16,683 bases of DNA from an uncultured Candidatus Altimarinota bacterium (GTDB taxonomy: Bacteria > Patescibacteriota > Gracilibacteria > BD1-5 > UBA6164). Below the pieces are notes generated by a model. That model made no database searches, had not been told where the DNA came from, and saw only the letters and a program-made list of their open reading frames with translations. The stretch covers positions 1-16,683 of the forward strand of contig CALLPO010000053.1 in NCBI GenBank assembly GCA_938015605.1, given 5' to 3'. Of the stretch, positions 1 through 9,890 are shown in pieces. The position numbers and the translations under genes are program-made. Position 1 is the first letter of the stretch. Each line of letters starts with the position of its first letter.

Positions 1-1536
1 AGAAGATTAGAAGGGAAATCAATTTCTAAAATAAAATGAAGTATAAATCTTACTCAAAAAGACAAATCTAATATTATTAAAGGAATCAATGAAGATAACA
101 TAAATAAAACAGAAAATGCAGCTGATATTGATGTAGATGAAATGCTCAAATCTTGAACTTGAATTAGAGAAATTGCAGAAAAAGGTAAAAAAATTACTTA
201 TACAAAGGAAATACTATCTGATAAAAGACAAAAACAATTATTAGATGTATTGATTAAATTAAATATAACTAATTCTCAACAACAACAAAAAATTATAGAA
301 GCTGTAAATAAAGTATTTATAAATAATACTGGAAAAATTGATAAGACAGAAGATATTCTCACAGCTATTAAAGGATTGAAATTAGATTGAAATATAAAAG
401 TCGGGAATATCACAATTGGCTTAGTTGAATTAGATTTAAAAAATCAGCATGCAGATGCACAAGGTAAAGGCAATAAACTACAAGTTTTACTGAAGCAAAA
501 AACAGAAACAATTGAAGAAGCTGAATCCCAAATCACTGACCTTAATACTATAATTATCAGTGAAGCAACAACTGATGAGGACAAAAGTATTGCCATAAAT
601 AAAAGAGATATATTAAATAAAAAACTCCAAAAATTAAAAAAACAAAGACAAAAGTTAGAAGATGATGAAAATAAAAATAAAAAAACACAAAGAGATATAG
701 CTATAGCTTCTGCAAAAGTAAAAATTGATTGACCTAATCTTGCAAATGATTTAAATAATTGAGATTCATATGAAGAAGCTAGTACAAAATCAGATAAAAG
801 ATTACAAAATAATAGAGAGTATCAAAAAGAAGTTAAAGAGATTGAAAAAAAATATGAAGTTGAAGAAACTACTGAAGTTAAGTCTGAAGAACCAATCAAA
901 TACTCCCCTGATAAAATTTTTACAAACTGACAAAAAGTAACTGAAAGTGGAGTACTATCAACTTACTATGAAGATGAATCTTGATACATGAGTCTTGTAC
1001 CAGATGAAGCTAACCAAGATTGAAAATATAATGCTAAGCTGATTTGAGCAGACTGAAAGATTATGGAAATAAGTATTTCTAAAAAAGAGAAAGACCAAAT
1101 CAAAAATATAGAAGGAGCTGCTAAAGAAATTTTCAATTTTTATAAATTCTTTGAAGATGTTGGTTTATGAGACAGTATTGTTAAATACAAAGAACCATTA
1201 TTAAAAGCATATTGATCTTTGAATATTAGTACTGATTGAATGATGAATAAAGCTGAATTATTGAAATTTTCTAATTTCATTCTTACTATCTTTCTTTGAA
1301 AACAGGATACCAGAACTAAAAATAATAGTCTGTCATTTGCAATGCTTCATTTAAGATCATTAACCCAGTATCATATATCTGATGATATAGAAATGGGGTT
1401 AAATTCTGAAGATTTATTTGAACATACATTAAGGCAAAAGAAAATTATTTGAAGCTGACTATGATTTAATATAGAAGCACTTAAAAAAGCACAAGAAAAT
1501 TGATGAATATTAGAAACTAATGAAAAACAAAAATAA
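1..1536 (+). CDS. Unrecognised large protein, 5' end outside window, coiled-coil middle
   Basis: This open frame runs from the first base with UGA read as glycine and ends at TAA, giving 511 visible residues; the true start lies upstream. I do not recognise the family. Residues about 1-155 are polar and lysine/asparagine rich. Residues about 160-245 look like a long charged coiled coil (segments such as LNKKLQKLKKQRQKLEDDE). Residues about 300-505 look like a separate, more globular helical domain with aromatic patches such as FNFYKFFEDVG. I see no membrane segment, signal peptide, cysteine cluster or catalytic motif in the visible part. I see no TGG tryptophan codon but many TGA codons, which under the standard code would break the gene into pieces. 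A second unknown gene follows after 8 bases, so the two probably share a transcript. A structural or scaffold role would be a guess. The reading frame is secure, the function is not known. Confidence 0.85.
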
Positions 1537-1544
1537 AAAAATAG

Positions 1545-1859
1545 ATGACTCGTATACAAGTGGAAACAAGAATTTTTAAAATCTTGGAGTACATACATCA
1601 CCCAATAATACCAGCTTTAAAGAAAAATTTAGAGCTCTTTTCGGTGACTGAACTTTCCCAAATACTGAGTTTCTTAGAAACATGAAGTCTTAATCCAATA
1701 CAACAATTCTTAACTGAAAAAGTACAAGAATATAAATGATTACTTGAAGAGTTAAAAATGAATAAAGCATTTTCTAAATTAAAAAATCATAAAATGAAGG
1801 AACTTGAAGAAAGAGAACAAGAAGAAGCTGAAGCTGAAGAAATGATTAGATTCGATTAA
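1545..1859 (+). CDS. Unrecognised 104-residue helical protein with Glu-rich tail
   Basis: The frame begins with ATG immediately after an in-frame TAG (1542-1544), so this is the first possible start, and it ends with TAA. It includes in-frame TGA codons read as glycine (ETGSLNP and EYKGLLEEL). The predicted product is 104 residues and mostly helical: an amphipathic first half (RIFKILEYIHHPIIPALKK), then a Leu/Lys/Glu-rich second half ending in a run of Glu and Ala (REQEEAEAEE). I see no membrane segment or known motif. It lies 8 bases after the preceding unknown gene and just before a strong terminator, so it is probably the last gene of that operon. Its small size, charge and position suggest a partner of the upstream coiled-coil protein, but this is only inferred. 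A missing Shine-Dalgarno sequence is normal in this window. Confidence 0.75.
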
Positions 1860-1862
1860 AAC

Positions 1863-1898
1863 AAAAAAACTATAATAATTAATTATTATAGTTTTTTT
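1863..1898. terminator. Bidirectional intrinsic terminator between convergent operons
   Basis: The stretch is a perfect 18 + 18 base palindrome: an A run, then CTATAATAATT and its exact complement, then a T run. Read on either strand it forms a long hairpin ending in seven U residues. It starts 3 bases after the stop of the + strand gene. The gyrA stop, reached from the other side, is 57 bases away. It therefore probably ends transcription from both directions. Confidence 0.85.
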
Positions 1899-1955
1899 AA
1901 ATATTCTAAATTGCTGCTACCTCTATCCTTTGGGAGAGATTGAGTGAGAATATTT

Positions 1956-4484
1956 TTATTCATCTTCTTCTCAATCTCTAATCATTGAAGCTCTTACAAT
2001 AATATCTCATGATTTCTTAAGTTTTGTCAGAATTACTCATTGAGTTACTCTTGAAGTTTTTCTAATTCAACCTAAGTTCATTCTAATAGTTTGACCTCAT
2101 TTAGATATAAGAATGACATCTAGTTCTTTTTTGTCAGCTTCAGTTAAAATTTTAGCACTTACTAATTTACCAGTTTTCTTTGTCATAGCCATTGCTTTAA
2201 CTCAAGCTCCTCATCTTCTTTGATTCTTGTATTCTTCAATTGCTGTGATTTTTCACATACCAGTTTCTGTAATTGTAAATAGATATTTCATCTCTTCACT
2301 TACAATTGATACTTCAATTACAGCATCTCCTGCTTTTAAATTAACTCACTTAACTCAAGCTGCAGCTCTTCACATTGGTCTAACATCAGTTTCATTAAAT
2401 TGTATAGCTTTTCAATCATGAGTAGCTAGGAATATATTATCATCTCAAGAAGTTGTTTTTACCCACATCAGAGCATCTCCTTCTTTTACTCAACATACTT
2501 TTAAACCATTAGATCTAATGTTTTGTACTTGATCCATTTCTAATTTCTTCACTATACCATTTTTAGAAACGAAGAATAGGTATTTATTTTCTTCTCTTGT
2601 GATATCCATAATTGCAGCAATTTCTTCACCTTTTTGTAAATTAATTAGATTAATTACTGGTTGTCATTTTGCAATTCTTGTAGTTTCAGGAATTTCATAA
2701 GCAGGAAGTGTAAACACTCTTCATTGAGTGGTAAAGAATAACAGATCTGCATGGCATGTTGTTGGTAACATTAACATAATTTCATCATTTTCCTTTGTTC
2801 ATGTTGCAATTCATTTACCACCTCTTCTCTGAGCTCTAAATGCAGAAGATTTAATTCTTTTAATATAAGAATTTTTAGTAAACGCTATCATTACATCTTC
2901 ATTTGGAATAGTATCTTTTGGATTGAATTCCCCTACTTTTCATGCATTGATTTTCGTTCTTCTTTCATCAGCATATTTTGTTTTTATTTCATCAAATTCT
3001 TCAAAAATAATAGCGTCCACCCTTTCTGGCTTAGCAATAATATCTTCTAAATCAGCAATAAGAATATGTTTTTCTTTTAATTCATCCTCAATTTTTTGTC
3101 TTTCTAGTCAAGCTAGCTTATTTAGTCTCATTTCTAAAATAGCATCTGCCTGAATTTCAGATAGTGCAAATTCTTTCATTAATGCAACCTTAGCTTCTTC
3201 TTTTGTTTTACTGGCTCTAATTGTTTTAATTACGGCATCAATATTGTCTAGTGCTATTTTTAACCCTTCTAGAATATGAGCTCTAGCTTGTGCTTTTTTC
3301 AGTTCGTATTGTGTTCTTCTTGTAACAACTTCTTGTCTATGAACGATAAATTCTTCAAGTAATTCTTTAAGATTATACAATTTTGGTTGTCTTCCTCTTT
3401 CACCAAGACCAATCATATTATATCCAAAACTTGTTTGAAGAGATGTAAGTTTGAAAATAAGATTTAATACTTTTTTAGGAAAGGCATCTTTTTTAAGTTC
3501 AATAATTACTCTGATACCATCTTTATTTGATTCATCTCTTAGAGCTGAAACTCAAACAATTTTCTTATCTCTTACTAGTTCAGCAATTTTAGCAACTAAG
3601 TTAGCTTTATTAAGACCAAAAGGAATTTCTGAAATATTAATAAACGCTCTTCCTTTACTATTTTCTTCAATTTGAGCAACTCATCTCATTATTACTGAAC
3701 CTCTTCAAGTAGAGTAAGCTTTCAGTAAGGCTTCTTGATCATATACTTCTCAACCAGTGGCAAAGTCTGGACCAGGAATATATTCCATTAAGTCCTCAAC
3801 AGTAATATCTTCTCTATTTTTCGATTTCATTAGATATTCAACCCCTGCAATAAGTTCTCATAAATTATGAGCTGGAATATTTGTAGCCATTCAAACAGCA
3901 ATCCCCATTACTCAGTTCATAAGTAGTGCTGGAATTCTTGTAGGTAGAACACTTGGTTCTCTTTGTGTAGCATCAAAATTATCTCTAAAATCAACAGTTT
4001 CTTTTTCAATATCTGACAGAATTAAATCTGAAATTTTTTCTAATTTTGCCTCAGTATATCTGTATGCAGCTGGATTATCACCATCGATTGATCAAAAGTT
4101 TCATTGTCCATGAACAAGTGGATAACGGAGAGAAAAATCTTGAGCCATTCTAACCATAGCCATATATACAGAAGAATCTCCATGTGGATGATACTTTCAA
4201 AGTACGTTTCAGACCACAGTAGCACATTTTCTGAACTTAGCTGTAGCTTTTAAACCTTGTTCATGCATAGAATATAAAATTCTTCTATGTACAGGCTTCA
4301 TACCATCTCTTACGTCAGGTAGTGCTCTAGATACAATTACAGCCATTGCATAATCGATATAACAGCTTTCCATTTCTCATCCAATATCCTTATCAGAATC
4401 ACCATCATATTTTACTGATGTATCCAAACTTAAATTAGTTGCCTCTTCAAGATTTTCTCATTCAACTTTATCATTTTCAGCCAT
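1956..4484 (-). CDS. gyrA: DNA gyrase subunit A
   Basis: GyrA cuts and rejoins DNA in the GyrA2GyrB2 complex, which introduces negative supercoils using ATP. The product is 842 residues, starting at ATG and ending with TAA after an acidic tail (GEEDE). The breakage-reunion domain has GKYHPHGD (about residues 96-103), HGQGNFGS and the catalytic tyrosine at residue 143 in AYRYTEAK. The C-terminal beta-pinwheel domain carries a GyrA box, QRRGGKG, at about residues 552-558, which separates it from ParC. Several invariant glycines are encoded by TGA, including the first Gly of GKYHPHGD and one in the HGQGNFGS block. The residue matching E. coli Asp87 is methionine (Met108), while the Ser83 equivalent is kept (Ser104). 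gyrB is not in the window. gyrA lies 105 bases after the penicillin-binding protein gene and may be co-transcribed with it or use a weak promoter near 4515. Confidence 0.96.
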
Positions 4485-4512
4485 CGTTAATTATACTTTT
4501 TAAGAAATATAT

Positions 4513-4518
4513 ATTATA
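4513..4518 (-). promoter_or_regulatory. Possible -10 box for gyrA
   Basis: On the minus strand the sequence is TATAAT, 28 bases before the gyrA ATG and inside a 105-base gap. No convincing -35 element is found at the usual spacing, and in DNA this AT-rich such a hexamer can occur by chance. I see no clear terminator in the gap, so readthrough from the upstream gene is also possible. Confidence 0.3.
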
Positions 4519-4589
4519 TACTCAGATTAATAATTTTTGGCTTTAAATCAAGTTTAATATAGATTTTTTGTTAAAAACTATTCTAAATT

Positions 4590-6539
4590 TTAATCAATTA
4601 ATTCAATTCACATTTTTACCAATTTTTCTTCTTCAAAATCACTAAGATTTTCTTGTAAGTCTTCTCTTGAAAAAATTCAATTCAAAATTCTGGAATTATA
4701 TTGTTTTGCTGATTTTTTATAAATAATTTCTTTCTGGTAACAATTATTATCAAGACAGTATTCTCCCTGCTCAATTCATTTTGGATTTTTTTGTATATGC
4801 TTTTCTATATATCATAGAGTAATAGCTTTTTCTATAACTTTGTGCCAAATATTTCAGGCACCAGAAATTCAGGTAACTCAAATCATAGAAGAGTTATCAT
4901 TATTTCATACCCATACTCCAAGCACTAAGTCTTTATGATATGAAACAATCCAATTATCTCTAAAATCAGAACTTGTACCAGTTTTAACAGCCTGAGGTAT
5001 ACTTGTATTGAGAATTGAATTTACTCCAAAACTTATATCTCTATTATCTGGATCAGATAGAATATCTTGAAGAAGAAATTTATTTATATCAGTTTGTTGA
5101 ACGGTCTTGTTACTTGGAATTAATTCAACATAATTTTCTACCAGTTTCTGAAGTGTAGTTTCAGCATTACCTAAAACAAGTGAATATCAATAATGCTCTG
5201 CATCAAAATCAAAATTAAATCAGTAGTCTTTATAAAAGCTAAACACTTTTTCTAATCAGAGTTCACTAGCAAGTCTCACCGTTGCATTATTCATAGAATT
5301 TCATAAAGCTTTTTTAAACCTAACTAATCCATATTCTCTCAGAGAATAATTTTCAGTGACATAATTTTTACCTTCTTGAAAACTATTGTATTCACTTTCA
5401 ATATCAATTATTAAATCATCAGGATTCATTCATGACTCTAAAGCCATTAAATACAGAAATGGTTTCACAGTACTTCAAGGTTGCCTTTTAGCTTGTATTA
5501 CATCAACTTGCCCATCGATAAATTGAGAATTAAAATCTCTACTTCCTTGGTAGATTAATATCTCTTGTGGGATTTTTAATGCTGGATTTCAAGGAATCAT
5601 TGCAAACACTGCTGCATTAGTTACATTCTTTCATCAAAGTTTTAACAGTTGTTCAGAAATAACTTCTTTGGTATATTGTTGCAGTTCAGAATCTATTGTA
5701 GTTTTTATTCATTCATCTCTATTATAAGGTCAACCTTTATTAATATATAAGTCAGTAACAAATGGAAATGTGTTTATGTTTTCTTTAGAATTTAGCTTTC
5801 CAAAATATGTTCTTTTAAAATTATATCAAAGCCTAGATTTAACTTGTTCAAAATAAGCTTGAAAATATGTTTCTTCTAAAGATTTAATTCATGGATTATT
5901 AAGAAGAGACAATAATATAGTTATCTCTTCATGTGTTAAATCATTCAAACTGTCTTTATCAAAATATACTTCAAGTGCTGCTCATACTCCATAGAGTTGA
6001 TTCCCAAAATAAGAATCATGATAATAAATATTGAGAATATTATCTTTACCTCTAGTCCCATTAATATATACAGCCAGTATTGCTTCCCTGGCTTTCTGTA
6101 ATATATTTCTGTTACTATTTTTAAAGTATTTATTTTTGATATATTGTTCAGTAATAGTTGATGCACCACTAATTTTTTCTCAAGATAGATTGTCTTTTAA
6201 AGCCCTAAATTTTGATAAGATATTTATTCCATGATGTGTATAATAATTTTTATCTTCTATTAGCACTAATGCTTTTACAAATTCAGAATTCAGATCAGTT
6301 TTGATATGTTTATAGTATCAATTTTTATTCTTTATATCAGTGATTAAAATATTATTTCTATCATACATCAAAATCCCTCATGGTGCTTTAGTGTCTCATA
6401 ATTTACTAGTAACATGTTGAGAGTATTTTGAATTATAGCTAATTACAGGGTAAAAACTATATATTATCAAAAAAATTAAAGAGCAAAAAAACACTGATAT
6501 AAATATCAATGCTTTATGCTGTAGTAATTTGTTTTTCAT
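4590..6539 (-). CDS. Class A penicillin-binding protein (GT51 glycosyltransferase + transpeptidase)
   Basis: This enzyme polymerises lipid II into glycan strands and cross-links the stem peptides of peptidoglycan on the outer face of the membrane. The product is 649 residues. A single N-terminal membrane anchor spans about residues 9-28. The GT51 domain has the first catalytic Glu at residue 95 (EDKNYYTHHG), the block GASTITEQ at 125-132 and the second catalytic Glu at 152 (KAREA); the 57-residue spacing equals that of E. coli PBP1b Glu233-Glu290. The transpeptidase domain has STVK with nucleophile Ser356, SMN at 415-417 and KTGTS at 519-523, followed by FRDNW and GVWVGNND, a pattern shared by PBP1A and PBP1C types. 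The usual Gln-Gln of the GT51 block is Glu-Gln here. There is no extended C-terminal PBP1C domain, so I give no symbol. It starts 15 bases after secY ends and is probably in one operon with it. Confidence 0.95.
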
Positions 6540-6554
6540 CAAACTAATATAAGT

Positions 6555-7814
6555 TTAGAATTTTGAATAATCTTGCATTTGTTTTTCAGAATTTACTCTT
6601 CTTATTAGATCAAGGATAACTGAAACAATAATTATTAGTCATGCTCCTGATACTATGAAATCAATAGATGAACCATAGAATTTTCACATAATATATGGAA
6701 GAACTGCAATTAATGCTAGAAAACTTCACCCAAATAGATTCAAGTGATTCGAAACCTTTGCAAAATAGTTTTCTGTTTCCTCCCCTGGTCTAATTCCAGG
6801 AATATATCATCATCTTTTCTGAATACTTTCAGCCACTTGTTCAGTATTGAATGTAATTGAAACATAAAAGAAAGAGAAACCTAGAACAAGTAAGAAGTAA
6901 ACAATAATCATTGCCCAACTTGGATTACTCATATTAAAATATGTAGTAAGGAAAGTTCCAACACTTTGAGCAGGTCCACTAGAATTAGTAAGAATTTGCC
7001 CTAAGATTGAAGGAAAAGTTACAAGAGATACAGCAAAGATAATCGGTACCATACCAGCTTGGTTAATCTTAATTGGAAAGTAAGATTTTTCTTCTCTTCA
7101 AGTTCTTGTATAGATAATAGGTATTCTTCTATTTCACTCAGTAAACTTAATAATTATATAAATAATTAGAAGTGTAGCTAAGATAAGTCCTAAGAATATA
7201 CCATAGTTTCAAGAAGTAATGTGTCACATAACAACTCAAGGTACAGCAGCTAATACTCAAGCAGTAATAATAATACTTATACCATTACCAATACCGTATT
7301 CAGTCATAATTTCTCATAACCACATTAGAAACATTGTACCAGTAGTAATAATAACCATTGCCATTAGTACTGTTTGAACATTAGATGTATCAATAATTGT
7401 ACCTCAAGCAAGAGAGTTAAGTAGAACAATCATTCAGTAAGATTGTACAAATGCTAGTGGAAGTGTTAACCATCTAGTATATTTAGTAATCTTTTTCTGA
7501 CCAGCTTCTCATTCTTTTTGTAATTCTCATAATTTAGGAATAATTACTCACATTAATTGTAGAATAATCATAGCATTAATATATGGAGAAAGTCACATAA
7601 GAATAATTGAGAAATTACTCATTCATCCTCACATTAAAGCTGAAAAGAAACTCAGACCTTTTTGTTGGTCCATAATCGCTTGTAAACCATCAGTATTAAC
7701 TCCTGGAACTGGTATAACAGCTAGTAACTTATAAACTAAAACTAATAGCAAAGTTGCTACAATTTTTTTTCTTAAGCTTTTAATTGTAAAAACTTCTTTA
7801 ATAGCATTTAACAT
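6555..7814 (-). CDS. secY: Protein translocase channel subunit SecY
   Basis: SecY forms the protein-conducting channel of the Sec translocase in the cytoplasmic membrane, with SecE and SecG, and accepts chains from SecA or the ribosome. The product is 419 residues, close to the usual 420-440, with the expected alternation of about ten hydrophobic helices. The N-terminus (KSLRKKIVATLLLVLVYKLL) is typical. The conserved EYGIGNGISI lies at residues 172-181. The cytosolic C5 loop reads EQVAESIQKRGGYIPGIRPG, with the key arginine at residue 342, needed for ribosome and SecA contact. Both glycines of the GGYIPG block are TGA codons. secY directly follows L15, as in most bacteria, but here a terminator and a new promoter separate them. 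It is followed by a penicillin-binding protein rather than adk or map. Confidence 0.97.
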
Positions 7815-7846
7815 AGTAACACATTAACGAATAATAAATTTGGTAT

Positions 7847-7874
7847 ATTATAATAAAAAATATCTCTATTACAA
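7847..7874 (-). promoter_or_regulatory. Sigma-70-type promoter of secY
   Basis: On the minus strand there is TTGTAA (-35, 7869-7874), a 16-base spacer and a perfect TATAAT (-10, 7847-7852). The -10 box is 32 bases before the secY ATG, giving a short leader. It lies just after the intrinsic terminator that follows L15. The arrangement suggests that secY, the penicillin-binding protein gene and perhaps gyrA form a separate transcription unit. Confidence 0.7.
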
Positions 7875-7890
7875 CATATTTTTATCTAAA

Positions 7891-7919
7891 GAAAAAACCT
7901 AAAACTAAAGCTTTAGGTT
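7891..7919 (-). terminator. Intrinsic terminator after rplO
   Basis: On the minus strand the transcript forms AACCTAAA - 8-base loop - TTTAGGTT followed by more U residues. The 8-bp stem is perfect, and the loop can extend pairing through CTAAAGCTTTAG as an alternative fold. It begins 7 bases after the L15 stop codon and marks the end of the ribosomal protein transcript, fully or as an attenuator. Confidence 0.75.
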
Positions 7920-7925
7920 AAGTTC

Positions 7926-8381
7926 TTATATTAATTCAATTGATCCTCAAGCTTTTTCTACAGCTTCTTTAGCAGAAGCAGAACTTGATGAAATTTTTAG
8001 AGAAACCTTACTTGTAAGTTCTCCTTTTCCAAGAAGCTTAACTCATAGTTTTTTTCTTCTAATAACTTTGTTTTCTAAAAGAACTTCTTTAGTTATTTCA
8101 GTAATACCTTTAGCAGCTAAGTCTTCAATATTTGTTAAATTAATAACATTATAATGAGTCATAAATTTTGCATTAGTAAAACCTTTTAATTTAGGAAGTC
8201 TTCTAAAAAGAGGAGTTTGCCCACCTTCAAACCAGTCTGGTACTCAACCACCTGATCTACAGTTTTGACCATTCATCCCTCTTCCACAAAAAGTACCATG
8301 ACCAGAAGCATTTCATCTTCCTAGTCTTGTTGATCTTCTTCTAGATCCACTATTTGCTTTAATGTTTTTTAAAGTAATCAT
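7926..8381 (-). CDS. rplO: 50S ribosomal protein L15
   Basis: L15 binds 23S rRNA late in assembly of the large subunit, and its long glycine- and arginine-rich N-terminal arm reaches into the rRNA core. The product is 151 residues, near the usual 145-150. The N-terminus (MITLKNIKANSGSRRRSTRLGRGNASGHGTFCGRG in overall pattern) matches the family, as does the GG(W/Q)xPxxxRLPK region (GGQTPLFRRLPKLKGF). It begins 11 bases after the S5 stop. The small gene for L30, which most bacteria place between S5 and L15, is absent. A terminator follows directly. Confidence 0.96.
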
Positions 8382-8392
8382 CTTTGTATTGT

Positions 8393-8869
8393 TTATTTCT
8401 TAAAAGAAGTAACAGCTTTAATTGTTGCTCTTGCATTATTTATAAGGTTTGTAGAACCATATCTTTTTGCCAAAACATCTTTATATCCAGCAACCATAAG
8501 AACCTTTCTTACAGCACCTCATGCAATAATTCATGTACCTTTTGAAGCAGGATGAACCATAACTTGAGCAGCTTTATATTTAACTTTTACATCATAAGGA
8601 ACAGTTCCGTTATCAATAGTAACAGTAACAAGTTTCTTTTTAGCATTAGTAATTGCTTTAGCAATAGCGTCAACTACCTCCCAACTTTTTCAAGTTCAAA
8701 GTGCTACTTGTCCTTTACCATCTCAAACAACCATTACAGCTCTGAAACGTAATTGTCTACCTCAAGAAGTAACTCTTGTTACTCTATCAATAGCTAAAAG
8801 TTCTTCCTTGAAATTACTTTTTTTCTTTCAGAATTTTCATTTACCTTTACCTTTAGGAGAAAATGCCAT
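8393..8869 (-). CDS. rpsE: 30S ribosomal protein S5
   Basis: S5 sits on the back of the small subunit next to S4 and S8 and helps decoding accuracy and mRNA unwinding at the entry site. The product is 158 residues. The double-stranded RNA-binding-like N-terminal domain shows VTRVTSGGRQLRFRAVMVVG followed by DGKGQVALGTGKS. The C-terminal domain has KGTGIIAGGAVRKVLMVAG followed by KDVLAKRYGS. TGA encodes glycine several times in these blocks, including both the Gly of KGTG and one in AGGAV. The usual KPAP before KGTG reads HPAS here. It follows L18 by 18 bases. Confidence 0.96.
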
Positions 8870-8887
8870 ATTATAGTAATTATTTAA

Positions 8888-9232
8888 TTAAAATTGCAGT
8901 CCAGCTTCTCTAGCAGAATCAGCTAGTGCTTTCACTCTTCCATGATAAGCAAAACCTCCTCTATCAAAAACAACTGTCTTGATTTTTTTATCACTAGCAA
9001 CTTTTGCAATTGCTTCACCAACCTTTTGAGACATTTCAACTTTAGTACCTTCTTTTTTCATTTTCAAATCTGAAACTGATCCAATAGTTGTACCTGTTGA
9101 GTCATCAATTAATTGAGCATAAATATTTGTATTACTTCTGTATATAGAAAGTCTAGGACGAGAAGCAGTACCAATAACAGTTGCTCTAATTTTGAAATGT
9201 CTTCTTAGTCTTTTTAAACCTTTTTGTAACAT
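8888..9232 (-). CDS. rplR: 50S ribosomal protein L18
   Basis: L18 binds 5S rRNA together with L5 and L25 and attaches it to the large subunit in the central protuberance. The product is 114 residues, normal for the family. The N-terminal basic region KRLRRHFKIRATVIGTASRPRL is followed by the conserved SIYRSNTNIYAQLIDD, and the C-terminus has VVFDRGGFAYHGRVKALADSAREAGLQF in pattern, including the highly conserved FDRGG..YHGR. It lies between L6 and S5 as expected. Unlike most neighbours it contains no in-frame TGA, so it reads intact under the standard code as well. Confidence 0.97.
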   Translation of the reverse strand: MLQKGLKRLRRHFKIRATVIGTASRPRLSIYRSNTNIYAQLIDDSTGTTIGSVSDLKMKKEGTKVEMSQKVGEAIAKVASDKKIKTVVFDRGGFAYHGRVKALADSAREAGLQF

Positions 9233-9264
9233 ATCGTTTTATTATAAACTAATTAAAATTTTTA

Positions 9265-9807
9265 TTATTTAGCAGCACCAGTTTTACCTGCTTTTCTTCT
9301 TACATGCTCTCATACATATCTAATACCTTTCCCTTTATATGGTTCAGGTTTCTTTTTAGCTCTTACTTTAGCAGCAAATTCTCAAACACTTTGTTTATCA
9401 ATTCATGAAATTTTTAAAATTTCATTCTTTTTACCTTCAAGTTCAGCTTTTAATCAAGCTGGAATTGCCATATCAACTTTATGTGAATATCCAATACTTA
9501 ATACTAATTTTTGTCCTTGAACTTCAAATTTGTATCAAACTCAAACGATTTCTAAACTTTTAGTGTACCCTGTTGTAACTCAAACCATCATATTATCTAT
9601 GATAGATCTAGTAGTACCCCAAAGTGCATTTGCTCAATCATCATTTTTTTCAACAATAACTTCACTTTCATTAGCAGTTACTTTTATTTTAGAAGAAAAA
9701 TCAAAAGATAGTTCTCATAAAGGTCATTTAACTACAATGTTTTGAGCCTTAACTGTTGCAGAAGCTTTTTCAAGCATAGCAACTGGCATTTTTCATATTC
9801 TTGACAT
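9265..9807 (-). CDS. rplF: 50S ribosomal protein L6
   Basis: L6 lies near the sarcin-ricin loop, at the site where elongation factors bind the large subunit. The product is 180 residues, made of two copies of the L6 fold. It begins MSRIGKMPV, with the Gly encoded by TGA. The second repeat ends with the family signature KKPEPYKGKGIRY followed by GEHVRRKAGKTGAAK. The SGIDKQSVGEFAAKVRA block is also typical. The gap to S8 upstream is 83 bases, the longest inside the ribosomal cluster; I found no convincing regulatory element in it. Confidence 0.97.
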
Positions 9808-9890
9808 ATTTTTTTTATAAAAAATTATAAATTTGGATTAGCAATATCTATAAGATAACACTTCTCTTTTTATAACTGAAGTTCTAATAA

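Noticed and set aside
1520..1579. Short frame starting at ATG 1520 (19 codons)
   Set aside because: It overlaps the end of the upstream gene and stops at once; the frame from 1545 is much longer and has sensible composition.
1915..1945. Weak hairpin CTCTCC/GGATAGAG after gyrA
   Set aside because: The stem is broken by a bulge and has no U run; the perfect palindrome further on explains termination better.
2227..3675. Several + strand open frames of 60-80 codons
   Set aside because: They are antisense to gyrA and show no recognisable motif.
1956..4484. Alternative assignment as ParC (topoisomerase IV subunit A)
   Set aside because: A full GyrA box, QRRGGKG, is present in the C-terminal domain, which ParC lacks or has degenerate.
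5945..6234. Opposed open frames of 67 and 74 codons
   Set aside because: Both overlap the GT51 domain of the penicillin-binding protein, which reads continuously in its own frame with UGA as glycine.
9816..9844. Promoter-like TTGCTA-17-TTTATA before rplF
   Set aside because: The -10 would be only 8 bases from the ATG and both boxes are weak matches in very AT-rich DNA.
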